NCBI GenBank assembly: GCA_945902115.1 | Contig: CAMDLY010000009.1 | Coordinates: forward strand, 1 to 63,160 | Length of the DNA stretch: 63,160 bases | Reading direction: 5' to 3' | DNA from: Lishizhenia tianjinensis | GTDB taxonomy: Bacteria > Bacteroidota > Bacteroidia > Flavobacteriales_D > Crocinitomicaceae | Shown: positions 25,905 to 35,765 of the stretch, piece by piece | Layout of the letters: every line of letters starts with the position of its first letter | Position numbering within the stretch: position 1 is the stretch's first letter | The notes under the pieces: generated by a model | What the model saw: the letters and a program-made list of their open reading frames with translations, nothing else | What the model was told of the DNA's origin: nothing | Database searches by the model: none | Position numbers and translations under genes: made by a program

Positions 25905-28286
25905 ATGGAAGTTTCAAGAAAATTATTGACTTGCTTAATTTTCTACCTGCTGCATTTCAGTCATTTTGCACAGACAATTAATCAAATCAGAGGAATTATT
26001 CGCGACGAAAAAAATGGGGAAGCTATTCCCGGGGCAAAAATCACACTCTCAACGGGCGAAAAAATCGCGACCAATATTGGGGGTGAATTTACCCTCAAGC
26101 CATTAAAATATCCTGTCAAACTTTTTATAAGTTCATTTGGTTATGAACCTGACTCTATATTTATTACTCAAGACACTACCTTCACTAGGCTTTTATATAA
26201 CGCCTCAATACAGATTAAAACTGTTGTTGTGACAGCTGGACGCAGATCGCAGGAAATTGAAGAGGTGGCAATTTCTATGGAAATATTGAAACCAGAACTC
26301 ATAAATAATAAGGGTCTTTCAAGTTTAGAACAAGCGGTAGATCAATCCCCAGGGGTATACGCCATGGATGGTCAAGTGAGTATTCGTGGTGGTGGTGGTT
26401 ATGCGTATGGAGCAGGAAGTAGGGTAATGCTCTTGTGGAACGGTGTCCCTATGCTATCACCCGATATTGGAGACGCTAAATGGAATGCAGTTCCTATGGA
26501 ACAAGCCTCTCAAATAGAAATACTCAAAGGAGCTTCTTCCGTATTGTATGGTAGTGGAGCCTTAAATGGTATCATTGCGCTAACAGAAAGAGAGCCAACT
26601 CCAGAATTACACCTTTCTGCGAAAGTACAATCGGGAGTTTATGGTGATCCGCGCCGTAAATCTTTGATTTGGTGGAGGAGAAATCCAACATTTCACATGG
26701 CTGACGTCTATGCTGGAAAATCATTTAAAAAATTCGGGTTCACTCAAGGGGCAAATTTTTACAAAGATTATGGTTATCGTCAAGGGGAAGACGAAATGAG
26801 GATAAGATTAAATGGCTCTTTATACTTTAAAAGTAAAAAGTATCCAAATATGAAAAGTGGTATTGGATATAATTACCAATATCAGGACATCGGGGCTTTT
26901 ATTTTATGGAAAAACGACTCTCTATGTTATCAGGCAAAAGAGGGCACTATCACCGAGCAAAAGGCAATCAGATTGAGTGTAGATCCCTACATGAAATTTT
27001 TTGATAAATTCAATAACAAACACTTCTTGCGTGCAAGATATTATTTAGTGACTACTGGCAATAATGAAAATTACAAGGATGCCTCATTTGCCCAAATGTA
27101 TTACCTGGATTACCAGTTTCAAAAGAAATTAGGTTTGGGTACTAATCTTTCTGCTGGTTTAACCAACAATTCAAGCTCTGTCATAAGTTGGGTATTTGGA
27201 AATCATTTCTCACAAAATATGGCCGCATATGGGCAATTAGAATCTCGTTTCAAGAAATTGGATATTACCGCAGGGATGAGGTTGGAGTATTACCAACTGG
27301 ATAATACCACCCCCGACTCAAAATTCGAGTATTTAGATTCTCTTTTCATGCCCGTTTACCCAGTATTTCGAACGGGTATGCATTACGAGGTGAACAAATT
27401 TTCCCATTTAAGAGCGTCACTAGGTCAAGGGGTGCGTTTCCCATCTATTGCAGAGAGGTTTGTTTCTACTTCTGTAGGTGGTTTGGTTATTTTTAAAAAC
27501 CCAAATTTAAAGCCGGAAAGAGGATGGGCAGGAGAAATTGGTTGGAAGCAAATTGTTAAAATTGGGGATAATTGGAAGGGCTACATAGATGTAGCAGCAT
27601 TCATAAATGAGTATAGCAACATGACAGAATTTACATTTGGGGCTTATAATCCTTTGACAGGAGAGAATTTAACTTGGCTTGGAGCTGGTGTTGCTTCTCC
27701 ACAGGATTCAGCTATATGGAATAGTTTAGTTGCGCAAGGAGTTACAATAAATAATTGTGTAGGTTTCAAAGCAACTAACGCAGAAAAAGCTAGAATAGCT
27801 GGATTGGAATTATCATTCAACAGTCAAGGTAAAATTGGCAATGTAGAACTCACCTCCTTAATGGGATATACCTACATGAATCCAATTAGCTTGAATCCTG
27901 ATTCAACATATAAGCAAACATTTTCCGATACAAGTTCAAATATGCTGAAATACCGCTTCAGGCACATGGCAAAATTGGATATACAAGCGAGTTACAAGGA
28001 TTTTTTTCTAGGAGTCTCCGCCAGATATAATAGCCACATGGTTAATATTGATAAAGTATTTGAGGAAAGTATTGGTTCCGAGGAAATACTCGCTGGTTTG
28101 AAAGAATATAGAGAAAAATATAACAAAGGCGCCTTGGTTCTCGACATGAGAATGGGGTATACTATTCAAAAAAGATACAAACTTAATTTTATAATAAACA
28201 ATTTACTCAATGCGGAATATTCCTCGCGACCAGGAGATGTTCAAGCTCCACGGAATTTTATTTTTCAGTTTCAGTATAACCTTTAG
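25905..28286 (+). CDS. TonB-dependent receptor, paralog 1
   Basis: A 793-residue outer-membrane receptor from ATG 25905 (a TTG 3 nt upstream is less likely). It has a signal peptide, a carboxypeptidase-regulatory-like domain (about 25-110), a plug with VVVTAGRRSQEIEEV, DGQVSIRGGGGYAYG and EILKGASSVLYGSGALNGIIAL, and a beta barrel. The next gene is a close paralog with the same motifs and adjacent spacing, so this is a tandem duplication. The substrate is unknown, and no SusD-like partner is present. Confidence 0.9.
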   Translation: MEVSRKLLTCLIFYLLHFSHFAQTINQIRGIIRDEKNGEAIPGAKITLSTGEKIATNIGGEFTLKPLKYPVKLFISSFGYEPDSIFITQDTTFTRLLYNASIQIKTVVVTAGRRSQEIEEVAISMEILKPELINNKGLSSLEQAVDQSPGVYAMDGQVSIRGGGGYAYGAGSRVMLLWNGVPMLSPDIGDAKWNAVPMEQASQIEILKGASSVLYGSGALNGIIALTEREPTPELHLSAKVQSGVYGDPRRKSLIWWRRNPTFHMADVYAGKSFKKFGFTQGANFYKDYGYRQGEDEMRIRLNGSLYFKSKKYPNMKSGIGYNYQYQDIGAFILWKNDSLCYQAKEGTITEQKAIRLSVDPYMKFFDKFNNKHFLRARYYLVTTGNNENYKDASFAQMYYLDYQFQKKLGLGTNLSAGLTNNSSSVISWVFGNHFSQNMAAYGQLESRFKKLDITAGMRLEYYQLDNTTPDSKFEYLDSLFMPVYPVFRTGMHYEVNKFSHLRASLGQGVRFPSIAERFVSTSVGGLVIFKNPNLKPERGWAGEIGWKQIVKIGDNWKGYIDVAAFINEYSNMTEFTFGAYNPLTGENLTWLGAGVASPQDSAIWNSLVAQGVTINNCVGFKATNAEKARIAGLELSFNSQGKIGNVELTSLMGYTYMNPISLNPDSTYKQTFSDTSSNMLKYRFRHMAKLDIQASYKDFFLGVSARYNSHMVNIDKVFEESIGSEEILAGLKEYREKYNKGALVLDMRMGYTIQKRYKLNFIINNLLNAEYSSRPGDVQAPRNFIFQFQYNL

Positions 28287-28352
28287 GTGAGAAAATTAAT
28301 TCTTACTTCTATAACATATTCATAAAAAACTGCTAATATTGATATCTAAATC

Positions 28353-30722
28353 ATGTCTATGAAAGGAAAGTTACTCTTGTTCTCTTTTTGTTTTTCTATG
28401 CCTTTTTTGAAGGCTCAAGTCACAGGAAAAGTTATTGATGCATCAAATAATCAACCCATAATTGAAGCCAAGGTTATCGCTTCGGACGGAAACAAAGTCA
28501 AAACAGATTTTGAAGGGAAATTTAAACTAAGTATTACCAATTTCCCCGTTACTATAGTAACTTCCATGATACAATTTGAGAGCGATACGCTCGTCGTTAA
28601 AGGCCCTGGAGAATTTCTTATTTCGTTGAAAGTACCTACCAAAGATTTAGGAACTGTGGTAGTTTCTGCCGGCCGAAGAAAACAGGCGATAGAGGAGGTT
28701 CCTGTTTCTATGGAAATTATTCGCCCTCAATTAATCGACAATAAAGGGATTACAGACCTCGAAGCCGCGGTTGATCAGACACCAGGAGTGTTCACTATGG
28801 ATGGTCAGGTAAGTATTAGAGGAGGTTCAGGATTTGCATATGGCACAGGTAGTCGCGTACTTCTTTTATGGAATGGTATGCCCTTACTTTCGGGTTATGC
28901 AGGGGATACACAGTGGAATGCAATTCCCATGGAGCAAGCTTCTCAGGTAGAGGTTATGAAAGGGGCTTCCTCTGTGCTTTACGGAAGCGGCGCTTTAAAT
29001 GGGGTTATTTCCTTGCAAGAGAAAGAGCCTAGTAACAAGGCAGAAACAAAGCTCAAATTGCAATACGGCGTATATGATAGTCCTAGACGAGAATCCATGA
29101 AGTGGTGGGGGAAAGATTCGGCTCAGCGCTACAACCCTATGAGTCAACAAATCGAATTTTTTAGAAGTCAGATGTTTGCCCGATACGGTTACACTGTATC
29201 TACTACCTTATTCAATAACGATGGATACCGCCAAGGTGAGAGCGAATACAGAGGGCGAGTGAGTGGCACAATTTATTTTAGACCAGTGAAATGGGAGCGC
29301 CTAAAAGCAGGGATAGGTTACAATTATCAGGTTCAAAAAACAGGTGGCTTTTTGATTTGGCAAAGTGATTCATTGGGTTATACGCCAAGCGGAGGTGCAG
29401 ACACAAGCAATGTGGAATCTACCTTAACCTATAACCTAGGTCAGCGATTATTCATTGATCCATACCTAAAATTCATCGATAAAAACAGGAACAAACACCA
29501 GCTTAAAACACGCATGTATTATGCGGAAAACACCAACATCAATAATCCTGCTCAAAGTAATGGAGCCATTATTTATTTTGCGGATTACCAATTTCAAAAG
29601 CAATGGGATAACGGCATTACGCTAACATCTGGGGCCTCAAATATTTACAATGTGGTATTCTCTAATTTATTTGGCGACCATACCTCAAATAATATCGCGG
29701 CATACACCCAATACGAACACAAGGTTACCGACAAACTCGATCTAAGTGCTGGCTTTAGAGTAGAATATTTTGAAATGGATGGGAAAAGTGGAGACTCTGA
29801 TTTTCGATTTGGAAAGGATTCAAATGCATTCACCATACCAGTATATCCTATTTTACGAACAGGCTTACATTACGAAATCGCAAAATATACGCATTTGAGA
29901 GCTTCAATTGGTCAAGGAATTCGCTATCCTGCTGTTTCAGAGCGCTACACGGCAACATCCGTGGGGGCCCTAAATATTTTTCCCAATGCAACTTTAACAC
30001 CTGAAAAGGGGTGGGCCGGGGAAATTGGTATAAAGCAAGGCGTAAAAATAGGAGAATGGAAAGGAATGTTCGATGCTGCTTGGTTTATTAACAGGTATCA
30101 AAATATGATAGAGTTTACTTTTGGTGTCTACAACCCACCATCTATCCAGTTATCTACAGATCCAAACAATCCGGGGTACATCAATAAATGGGTAGGATTT
30201 AGAGCTATTAATGCAGAGGCGGCTCAAATTACTGGATTGGATCTTTCCTTCAACAGCATGGGAAAAATAGGTTATGTAGAAATAATTTCGCTAATTGGTT
30301 ACACCTACATGAACCCCATCAGTCTCAACAACGATTCCTCATATATTACTTCATTCAGCGATACCATTTCAGGAATGCTAAAGTATCGGTTCAGGCATTT
30401 GGCAAAAGCTGATATCGAAGTGAATGTAAAGAAAGTGAGTTTTGGTGTTTCTTGCCGATACAGTAGCAATATGTCCAATATTGACAAAGTATTTGAAGAA
30501 CCAATAGCCGGCGGCACTTACATTTTACCGGGCTTGAAAGAATACAGAAAAATCTACAACAAAGGGAATTTGGTTTTTGATGCCCGTTTTGCTTACAAAC
30601 TCAATGAGAAGGTTCGCTTGAGCTTAATCGCAAATAATATCTTCAATGCAGAGTACACATCTCGTCCTGGGGATATTCAACCGCCGAGAAACTATGCTAT
30701 TCAAGCACAAATTAAATTTTAA
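28353..30722 (+). CDS. TonB-dependent receptor, paralog 2
   Basis: A 789-residue paralog of the preceding receptor with the same architecture and highly similar plug motifs (VVVSAGRRKQAIEEV, DGQVSIRGGSGFAYG, EVMKGASSVLYGSGALNG) and C-terminal RPGDIQPPRNYAIQAQ. The most conserved segment is the plug, while barrel segments differ, for example in inserted loops around RYNPMSQQIEFF. A box-like TAATATTG lies upstream. The two genes most likely specialise for different ligands, which is inference. Confidence 0.9.
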   Translation: MSMKGKLLLFSFCFSMPFLKAQVTGKVIDASNNQPIIEAKVIASDGNKVKTDFEGKFKLSITNFPVTIVTSMIQFESDTLVVKGPGEFLISLKVPTKDLGTVVVSAGRRKQAIEEVPVSMEIIRPQLIDNKGITDLEAAVDQTPGVFTMDGQVSIRGGSGFAYGTGSRVLLLWNGMPLLSGYAGDTQWNAIPMEQASQVEVMKGASSVLYGSGALNGVISLQEKEPSNKAETKLKLQYGVYDSPRRESMKWWGKDSAQRYNPMSQQIEFFRSQMFARYGYTVSTTLFNNDGYRQGESEYRGRVSGTIYFRPVKWERLKAGIGYNYQVQKTGGFLIWQSDSLGYTPSGGADTSNVESTLTYNLGQRLFIDPYLKFIDKNRNKHQLKTRMYYAENTNINNPAQSNGAIIYFADYQFQKQWDNGITLTSGASNIYNVVFSNLFGDHTSNNIAAYTQYEHKVTDKLDLSAGFRVEYFEMDGKSGDSDFRFGKDSNAFTIPVYPILRTGLHYEIAKYTHLRASIGQGIRYPAVSERYTATSVGALNIFPNATLTPEKGWAGEIGIKQGVKIGEWKGMFDAAWFINRYQNMIEFTFGVYNPPSIQLSTDPNNPGYINKWVGFRAINAEAAQITGLDLSFNSMGKIGYVEIISLIGYTYMNPISLNNDSSYITSFSDTISGMLKYRFRHLAKADIEVNVKKVSFGVSCRYSSNMSNIDKVFEEPIAGGTYILPGLKEYRKIYNKGNLVFDARFAYKLNEKVRLSLIANNIFNAEYTSRPGDIQPPRNYAIQAQIKF

Positions 30723-31445
30723 TTGAAGATACTCGGTATCATACCTGCACGTTTTTCTTCCAGTCGTTTCCCAGGAAAACCACTGATAGATTTAAAAGGA
30801 AAAACCATGATTCAACGCGTGTATGAAGGTGTTGTAAAATCCACTCTTATAGACACGGTTATTGTAGCAACCGATAACGAAAAGATTTTTCAAGAAGTGC
30901 AGCGGTTTGGGGGTAACGTGGAGATGACAGATAGTCAACATGCTTCTGGAACAGATCGGTGTGCTGAGGTAGCTCAACGACATCTAGATGCGGAATTAAT
31001 CATCAATATTCAAGGAGATGAACCCTTAATTGACTATCGCCAGTTGGAGGCCTTGATTCGCGAATTTGAGGATGAATCTGTGGAGATTGCCACCTTAGCC
31101 ACTCCATTTATAGAGGAAAGTGAATTTTTCAATCAGCATCGAGTCAAGGTTGTGTTGGATGCCCGAAGAGATGCGCTTTATTTCAGCAGAGCGGCTGTCC
31201 CTAATGGCTCGCATGGAAAAGAGGCCAAAGTAGAAAAACTCAAACACATTGGTGTTTATGCGTTTCGAAGAGAAGTACTTTTAACTTTAGCGAAGTTACC
31301 GATATGTCAATTGGAGCAAGAAGAATCTCTTGAGCAGCTACGATGGATGTACAATAATTGGAAAATTAGGGTTGGCTTAACGACTATTGAATCCCCGAAT
31401 ATTGACACTCCTCAGGATGTGGACAAAGTGCTGAATATGTTGTAG
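30723..31445 (+). CDS. kdsB: 3-deoxy-manno-octulosonate cytidylyltransferase
   Basis: A 240-residue enzyme with the nucleotidyltransferase signature KILGIIPARFSSSRFPGKPL, then GTDRCAEVA, NIQGDEPLID, FSRAAVPNG and HIGVYAFR. It activates Kdo with CTP for lipopolysaccharide inner-core synthesis. The start is TTG 30723, immediately after the TAA of the receptor gene, so it is probably co-transcribed with it. Confidence 0.95.
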   Translation: MKILGIIPARFSSSRFPGKPLIDLKGKTMIQRVYEGVVKSTLIDTVIVATDNEKIFQEVQRFGGNVEMTDSQHASGTDRCAEVAQRHLDAELIINIQGDEPLIDYRQLEALIREFEDESVEIATLATPFIEESEFFNQHRVKVVLDARRDALYFSRAAVPNGSHGKEAKVEKLKHIGVYAFRREVLLTLAKLPICQLEQEESLEQLRWMYNNWKIRVGLTTIESPNIDTPQDVDKVLNML

Positions 31446-31476
31446 TTTCTTGCAACGGTATTTCATATAAGTTTTG

Positions 31477-31484
31477 TAACTTTG
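31477..31484 (+). promoter_or_regulatory. -7 box TAACTTTG 4 nt before the start codon
   Basis: An exact TAnnTTTG match ending 4 nt before ATG 31489. If transcription starts about 4 nt past the box, the mRNA begins at the ATG itself, that is, it is leaderless. Confidence 0.6.
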
Positions 31485-31488
31485 AGTT

Positions 31489-32559
31489 ATGTATGCAATA
31501 GAATCTGGTATAGTAGACTTGTTAATTAAACACAATTGTGTTGTTATTCCTAGTTTTGGAGGTTTTATAGGTAAAAAAATTCCTTCGAGAATTGATGCTG
31601 AAAAAGGCTTAGTATACCCACCTTCTAAACAATTTCTATTCAACATTAACCTGATTGAAAATGACGGGTTATTGGCACATTACTTAGCTGCAAAAAGTAT
31701 TTTGGAGTATCAAGCAGCAGAGAATTATATTGCTGAAAAGGTAAAAGATTGGCATCAGGACTTACATGCGGGAAGACCAATTGTTATTCATCAACTAGGA
31801 ATTTTGCAGCGAAATGCCAATGGTATTGTTGTATTTACTCAAGACGAATTTTCAAATTTGTTATTACAATCTTATGGTCTGAAAGAACTTGCATTCGTAC
31901 CCTCTGAAGAGGAAGTGGAGAATGTTGGAAAAATTATTGAATTATTTCCTGATAAAAAGAAACGCCAATTATGGAAATATGCGGCAGCGGCATGTTTTTT
32001 ACCGATAGCATTTTATAGTTTTTGGCTGCCAACTCAAACCGATGTCTTTCAATCGAAAGTAATTTCCTTAGCAGATTTTAATCCGTTTAACAAAAAACAA
32101 AGTGAGGTTTATCAAAATAATCCACCGGTTTCAATTACGCCAATAATTAGTGAAGGAGAGAATAAACTGAACATAGAGCAAAACGGAAAAGATTCCATCG
32201 CTACTTTTGTTTTTGATGAGCAAACATCAATTGCCGTTAGGTTAGAGCTTGAGGAAATTCCTGCTGAAAAAAAAGGCGATAACAAGAAAATTATTTCTGA
32301 GAATCAAAAAGAACGCAAATCGTCATTAACAGCCATGAACTCGGCGAAATATAATGTCGTGGTCGGTTGTTTTTCAAAAATATCGAATGTCGAAAAATTC
32401 GTCGAAAAATTAAGGAAAGATGGGTTCGCCGCCACTCATGTGAAGTTTGGCACTTTATTTCGTGTACTGATCAAGTCGACGGATTCACTTGATGTTGCTA
32501 CTGATTTAGTAAAGCAATCTCGTCAGAAGGGCTATAAGGGTTGGATATTAAAAAAATAA
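31489..32559 (+). CDS. HU-CCDC81-like and SPOR domain cell-envelope protein
   Basis: A 356-residue protein. The N-terminal part (about 1-130) looks like the paired bacterial HU-CCDC81 domains: VVIPSFGGFIGKKIPSRID and a second module ending GIVVFTQDEF. A transmembrane helix lies at about 161-180 (LWKYAAAACFLPIAFYSFW), followed by a low-complexity linker and a C-terminal SPOR domain (about 281-356, YNVVVGCFSKISNVEKFVEKL) that binds denuded peptidoglycan. It would sit in the inner membrane with SPOR outside and the HU-like part in the cytoplasm. A role in division or envelope-DNA linkage is inference. Confidence 0.8.
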   Translation: MYAIESGIVDLLIKHNCVVIPSFGGFIGKKIPSRIDAEKGLVYPPSKQFLFNINLIENDGLLAHYLAAKSILEYQAAENYIAEKVKDWHQDLHAGRPIVIHQLGILQRNANGIVVFTQDEFSNLLLQSYGLKELAFVPSEEEVENVGKIIELFPDKKKRQLWKYAAAACFLPIAFYSFWLPTQTDVFQSKVISLADFNPFNKKQSEVYQNNPPVSITPIISEGENKLNIEQNGKDSIATFVFDEQTSIAVRLELEEIPAEKKGDNKKIISENQKERKSSLTAMNSAKYNVVVGCFSKISNVEKFVEKLRKDGFAATHVKFGTLFRVLIKSTDSLDVATDLVKQSRQKGYKGWILKK

Positions 32560-32563
32560 ATTC

Positions 32564-33766
32564 ATGAAAAAATTAACATTGTTTTTAAGTGCAGTAATTC
32601 TCAGCACTGGAGTCATTTATGCGCAGCAAATTTCAACAAATATTGAAGGAAGTAAATACCAATTCACAAAAGTAATTTCCTACGAGGCAACTCCCGTAGA
32701 AAGTCAAGGAATGACCGGTACGTGTTGGAGTTTTTCAGCACTGTCATTCTTGGAATCGGAGTTGATGAGAAAAGGACTTAAGGAAGTTCAACCGCTTTCG
32801 GAAATGTATATCGTACGAAAAGCTTACGAGATGAAAGCTGAAAAATATCTGCGTATGGACGGCAAGGTAAATTTCTCAGAAGGTGGAGCATTTCATGACA
32901 TTCCATTGGTGATTAAAAATTTCGGAATAGTACCATACAGCATATATGATGGATTAAACGGAGCTAAGGTGTACAATCACAGCGAGATGTTCAAAGAATT
33001 AGACAATGAGATGAAACTGGTTTTGGCAAAGGTTGGAGCGGAAGAAGGCGTAAGTGTTGAGTACAAGAAAAAGATCTCTGCCATTTTAGACAAATACCTA
33101 GGTCCTGATCCTAGCACTTTTGCGGTAAAAGGACAAAAGTCAGACCCTAAAAGCTATGCTAAACAATTGGGCTTAGATATGGACGACTATGTCTCATTGA
33201 CGTCATTTTCGAATCATGAATTTAATAAATCATGCATGCTTGAGATACCAGACAATTGGGCTTGGGGAACAAGTTACAATGTACCGTTAGAGGATTTGGT
33301 TAATATAACGGTGGATGCCTTGAAAAAAGGATTTACATTGGCGTGGGGAGCAGATGTTTCTGAAAAAGGTTTCAGTTTTAAAAACGGTATCGCTGTAGTT
33401 CCTGAAAACTCCGCAACTATCGAAGTGAAAGGCAAAGACAACCGTAATTTCAACGATGCAGGAGCAAGCCGAATGGGTAATGCTTTTTTATCTCCGATGA
33501 AAGAGATGAATATCACCCAAGAGGTAAGACAAAATGGCTACGATAACAAAACCACCACTGACGACCACGGCATGCATATAGTCGGGCTATATACTGATCA
33601 AAATGGGACAAGGTATTTTTTAGTTAAAAACTCATGGGGAGCAGGGAATTACCCTAAAGGATATCTCTACGTTTCTGAGAACTATTTTAGGTTTAAAACG
33701 ATAAATGTGTATTTACATAAAGACGCACTTTCCGAAGAGGTAAAGTCTTCTATTGGGTTAAAGTAA
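32564..33766 (+). CDS. secreted C1 family cysteine aminopeptidase (PepC/bleomycin hydrolase-like)
   Basis: A 400-residue protein with a signal peptide (residues 1-20, ending IYAQ) and a papain-type catalytic triad of the aminopeptidase C subfamily: C54 in GMTGTCWSFSALSFLES, H338 in DDHGMHIVGLY and N356 in LVKNSWGAGNY. Cytoplasmic PepC is normally not secreted, so the leader points to a periplasmic or surface form. It follows the HU/SPOR gene by 4 nt, which suggests co-transcription. Confidence 0.9.
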   Translation: MKKLTLFLSAVILSTGVIYAQQISTNIEGSKYQFTKVISYEATPVESQGMTGTCWSFSALSFLESELMRKGLKEVQPLSEMYIVRKAYEMKAEKYLRMDGKVNFSEGGAFHDIPLVIKNFGIVPYSIYDGLNGAKVYNHSEMFKELDNEMKLVLAKVGAEEGVSVEYKKKISAILDKYLGPDPSTFAVKGQKSDPKSYAKQLGLDMDDYVSLTSFSNHEFNKSCMLEIPDNWAWGTSYNVPLEDLVNITVDALKKGFTLAWGADVSEKGFSFKNGIAVVPENSATIEVKGKDNRNFNDAGASRMGNAFLSPMKEMNITQEVRQNGYDNKTTTDDHGMHIVGLYTDQNGTRYFLVKNSWGAGNYPKGYLYVSENYFRFKTINVYLHKDALSEEVKSSIGLK

Positions 33767-33835
33767 AACAACTAAAAACTTTATCGAGAACTAAACAATT
33801 TTAATAATTCTGTCAAAAAATCAAAAACATAATTT

Positions 33836-34663
33836 ATGAGAAATTTTATAATTACTTGCCTAGTTTGTTGCATTTTTTTCACTTCTTGCAGAAAACGCTA
33901 CGACAACGACCCATCTGCGTTGATGAATTATAGAATAGAAACTGCCTTTGATGAGATGACTAATATCTCAGATCAGGCGGTAACAGGGAATATGGTATAT
34001 TACAAGTCCGGTGAAGTTATTTACACAAAACCAGGTGCTTCCACAAATCTTCCAAAAGCTCCATGCAACGTAATTATTACATTGGATACAACGGCTTTTC
34101 CAAGAACGGTAACTGTTGATTATGGGAATACAAACTGCGATTGCAACGATGGCAAAACTAGACGAGGAAAAATTATAACAACCTATACGGGGCCTTATCT
34201 AGCAACAGGTACGGTAATAACCCATACTCCAGAAGAATATTATGTTAACAATATACACATTCAAGGCACAAAAACAGTTCAGAATATGGGGCTAAATACT
34301 TTCTCTCAACCTTATTACCAGGTGGAGATAAACGGCAGCGCCACAGACCCATCAGCTGATATGTTGACGTATAGTTCTTCGAGAGTACGCACGTGGATTA
34401 CCGGATTTAATACTTTAATGGATCGATTCGATGACGAATATGATATTACTGGCACGGCGACAGGAACGTTTTCGAATGGAGGAGGGTACACCAGTCAAAC
34501 AGTGGCACCCATTCGAATTAAAGTAGGTTGTGGTTTTCCTGTGAGTGGAGAATTACAAATCACTCCCCTTGACCGCCCAATGAGAACTATTAATTACGGT
34601 GATGGAACCTGTGATTACACATTTACTGTTACTGTCAATGGGCAAACCTTTACGGTAAATTAA
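33836..34663 (+). CDS. lipoprotein of unknown function
   Basis: A 275-residue protein. A lipobox ends FFTSC (Cys18) after a short hydrophobic segment, followed by RKRYDNDPS. The rest is Thr-, Ser- and Gly-rich beta structure, with a CDCNDGKTRRG segment. It is probably a surface or periplasmic lipoprotein. No family recognised. It is independent of the upstream peptidase gene by a 69-nt gap. Confidence 0.7.
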   Translation: MRNFIITCLVCCIFFTSCRKRYDNDPSALMNYRIETAFDEMTNISDQAVTGNMVYYKSGEVIYTKPGASTNLPKAPCNVIITLDTTAFPRTVTVDYGNTNCDCNDGKTRRGKIITTYTGPYLATGTVITHTPEEYYVNNIHIQGTKTVQNMGLNTFSQPYYQVEINGSATDPSADMLTYSSSRVRTWITGFNTLMDRFDDEYDITGTATGTFSNGGGYTSQTVAPIRIKVGCGFPVSGELQITPLDRPMRTINYGDGTCDYTFTVTVNGQTFTVN

Positions 34664-34754
34664 TAGTTAAAGGCATCTAGTACTTAAAGAGATCATAGTG
34701 TCATTTAGAACAGATTCGATTTTATTGTGTTATTGAATCTGTTGAATTCTTGTT

Positions 34755-34762
34755 TAATTTTG
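34755..34762 (+). promoter_or_regulatory. -7 box TAATTTTG for gapA
   Basis: An exact TAnnTTTG match 13 nt before the ATG at 34776. Confidence 0.5.
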
Positions 34763-34775
34763 TAATATAAGCAAT

Positions 34776-35765
34776 ATGAAAAAGATTGGAATTAACGGCT
34801 TTGGACGTATAGGAAGGGGGTTTGCTCGTATTGCGCTATTAGATCCCTCAATTGAGGTGTGCCTGGTGAACGACCTAGCTGATTTGGAGACATTAGCACA
34901 CTTGTTAAAATACGATTCTATTCACGGATCTTTGAAATTGTCTTTCACGCAAGAAGGTGACAGCTTGTTTTTCGAAAATGGAAAGAGAATATACTTTACT
35001 CAAATTAAAAATGCCAGTGAGATACCCTGGAAATCATATGATGTAGAGACAGTAATAGAATCTACAGGAGTGAATTTAACGAAAGAAAAAGCAGGAGAAC
35101 ACTTGCTTGCTGGAGCAAAAAAAGTTATCATTTCTGCACCTGCCTCATCTGAAGACATTCCCACAGTTGTATTGGGCGTCAACGATCACAGTGTTGATTA
35201 TGGGGTAAAAATATTATCTAATGCTTCTTGTACTACGAATAATGCGGCACCACTTATAAGTGTATTAATGTCTTTGTTGAAAATTGATGTTGCTTATATT
35301 TCTACCATTCACAGTTACACCTCTGATCAACGTTTGCACGATGCGCCACATAAAGATTTGAGAAGAGCAAGAGCAGCAGCACATTCTATTGTGCCAACAT
35401 CAACTGGAGCAGCAAAAGCTATAACAAAGATTTTTCCTGAACTTGAAGGCAAAATTACGGGTGGATCGGTCAGGGTGCCAGTAATAGATGGATCCATGAC
35501 AGAATTAACTGTATTTACATCATCTGCAATTACGGTAGAGCAAATAAATGCGGCAATGAAATCCGCAGCGAATGGAGCGCTGAAAGGAATATTAGCCTAT
35601 ACCGAAGACCCAATTGTTTCAGCTGACATCATCGGGCATCCCGCAAGTTGTATTTTCGATGCAGACTTGACTATGGTATTCAATAATTTAGTTAAAGTGG
35701 TTGCTTGGTACGACAATGAAACAGGTTATGCTAACCGACTAGTGGAACTTGCAAAACGCTATTAA
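34776..35765 (+). CDS. gapA: glyceraldehyde-3-phosphate dehydrogenase
   Basis: A 329-residue enzyme with an NAD-binding N-terminus (KKIGINGFGRIGRGF) and the catalytic Cys152 in SNASCTTNNAAPL, with the conserved HSYTSDQRLHDAPHKD and AKRY C-terminus. It oxidises glyceraldehyde-3-phosphate in glycolysis. It converges on pgk, the next enzyme of the pathway, with the two stop codons overlapping as TTAA. gapA and pgk are thus adjacent but on opposite strands, an unusual arrangement for consecutive glycolytic steps. Confidence 0.96.
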   Translation: MKKIGINGFGRIGRGFARIALLDPSIEVCLVNDLADLETLAHLLKYDSIHGSLKLSFTQEGDSLFFENGKRIYFTQIKNASEIPWKSYDVETVIESTGVNLTKEKAGEHLLAGAKKVIISAPASSEDIPTVVLGVNDHSVDYGVKILSNASCTTNNAAPLISVLMSLLKIDVAYISTIHSYTSDQRLHDAPHKDLRRARAAAHSIVPTSTGAAKAITKIFPELEGKITGGSVRVPVIDGSMTELTVFTSSAITVEQINAAMKSAANGALKGILAYTEDPIVSADIIGHPASCIFDADLTMVFNNLVKVVAWYDNETGYANRLVELAKRY

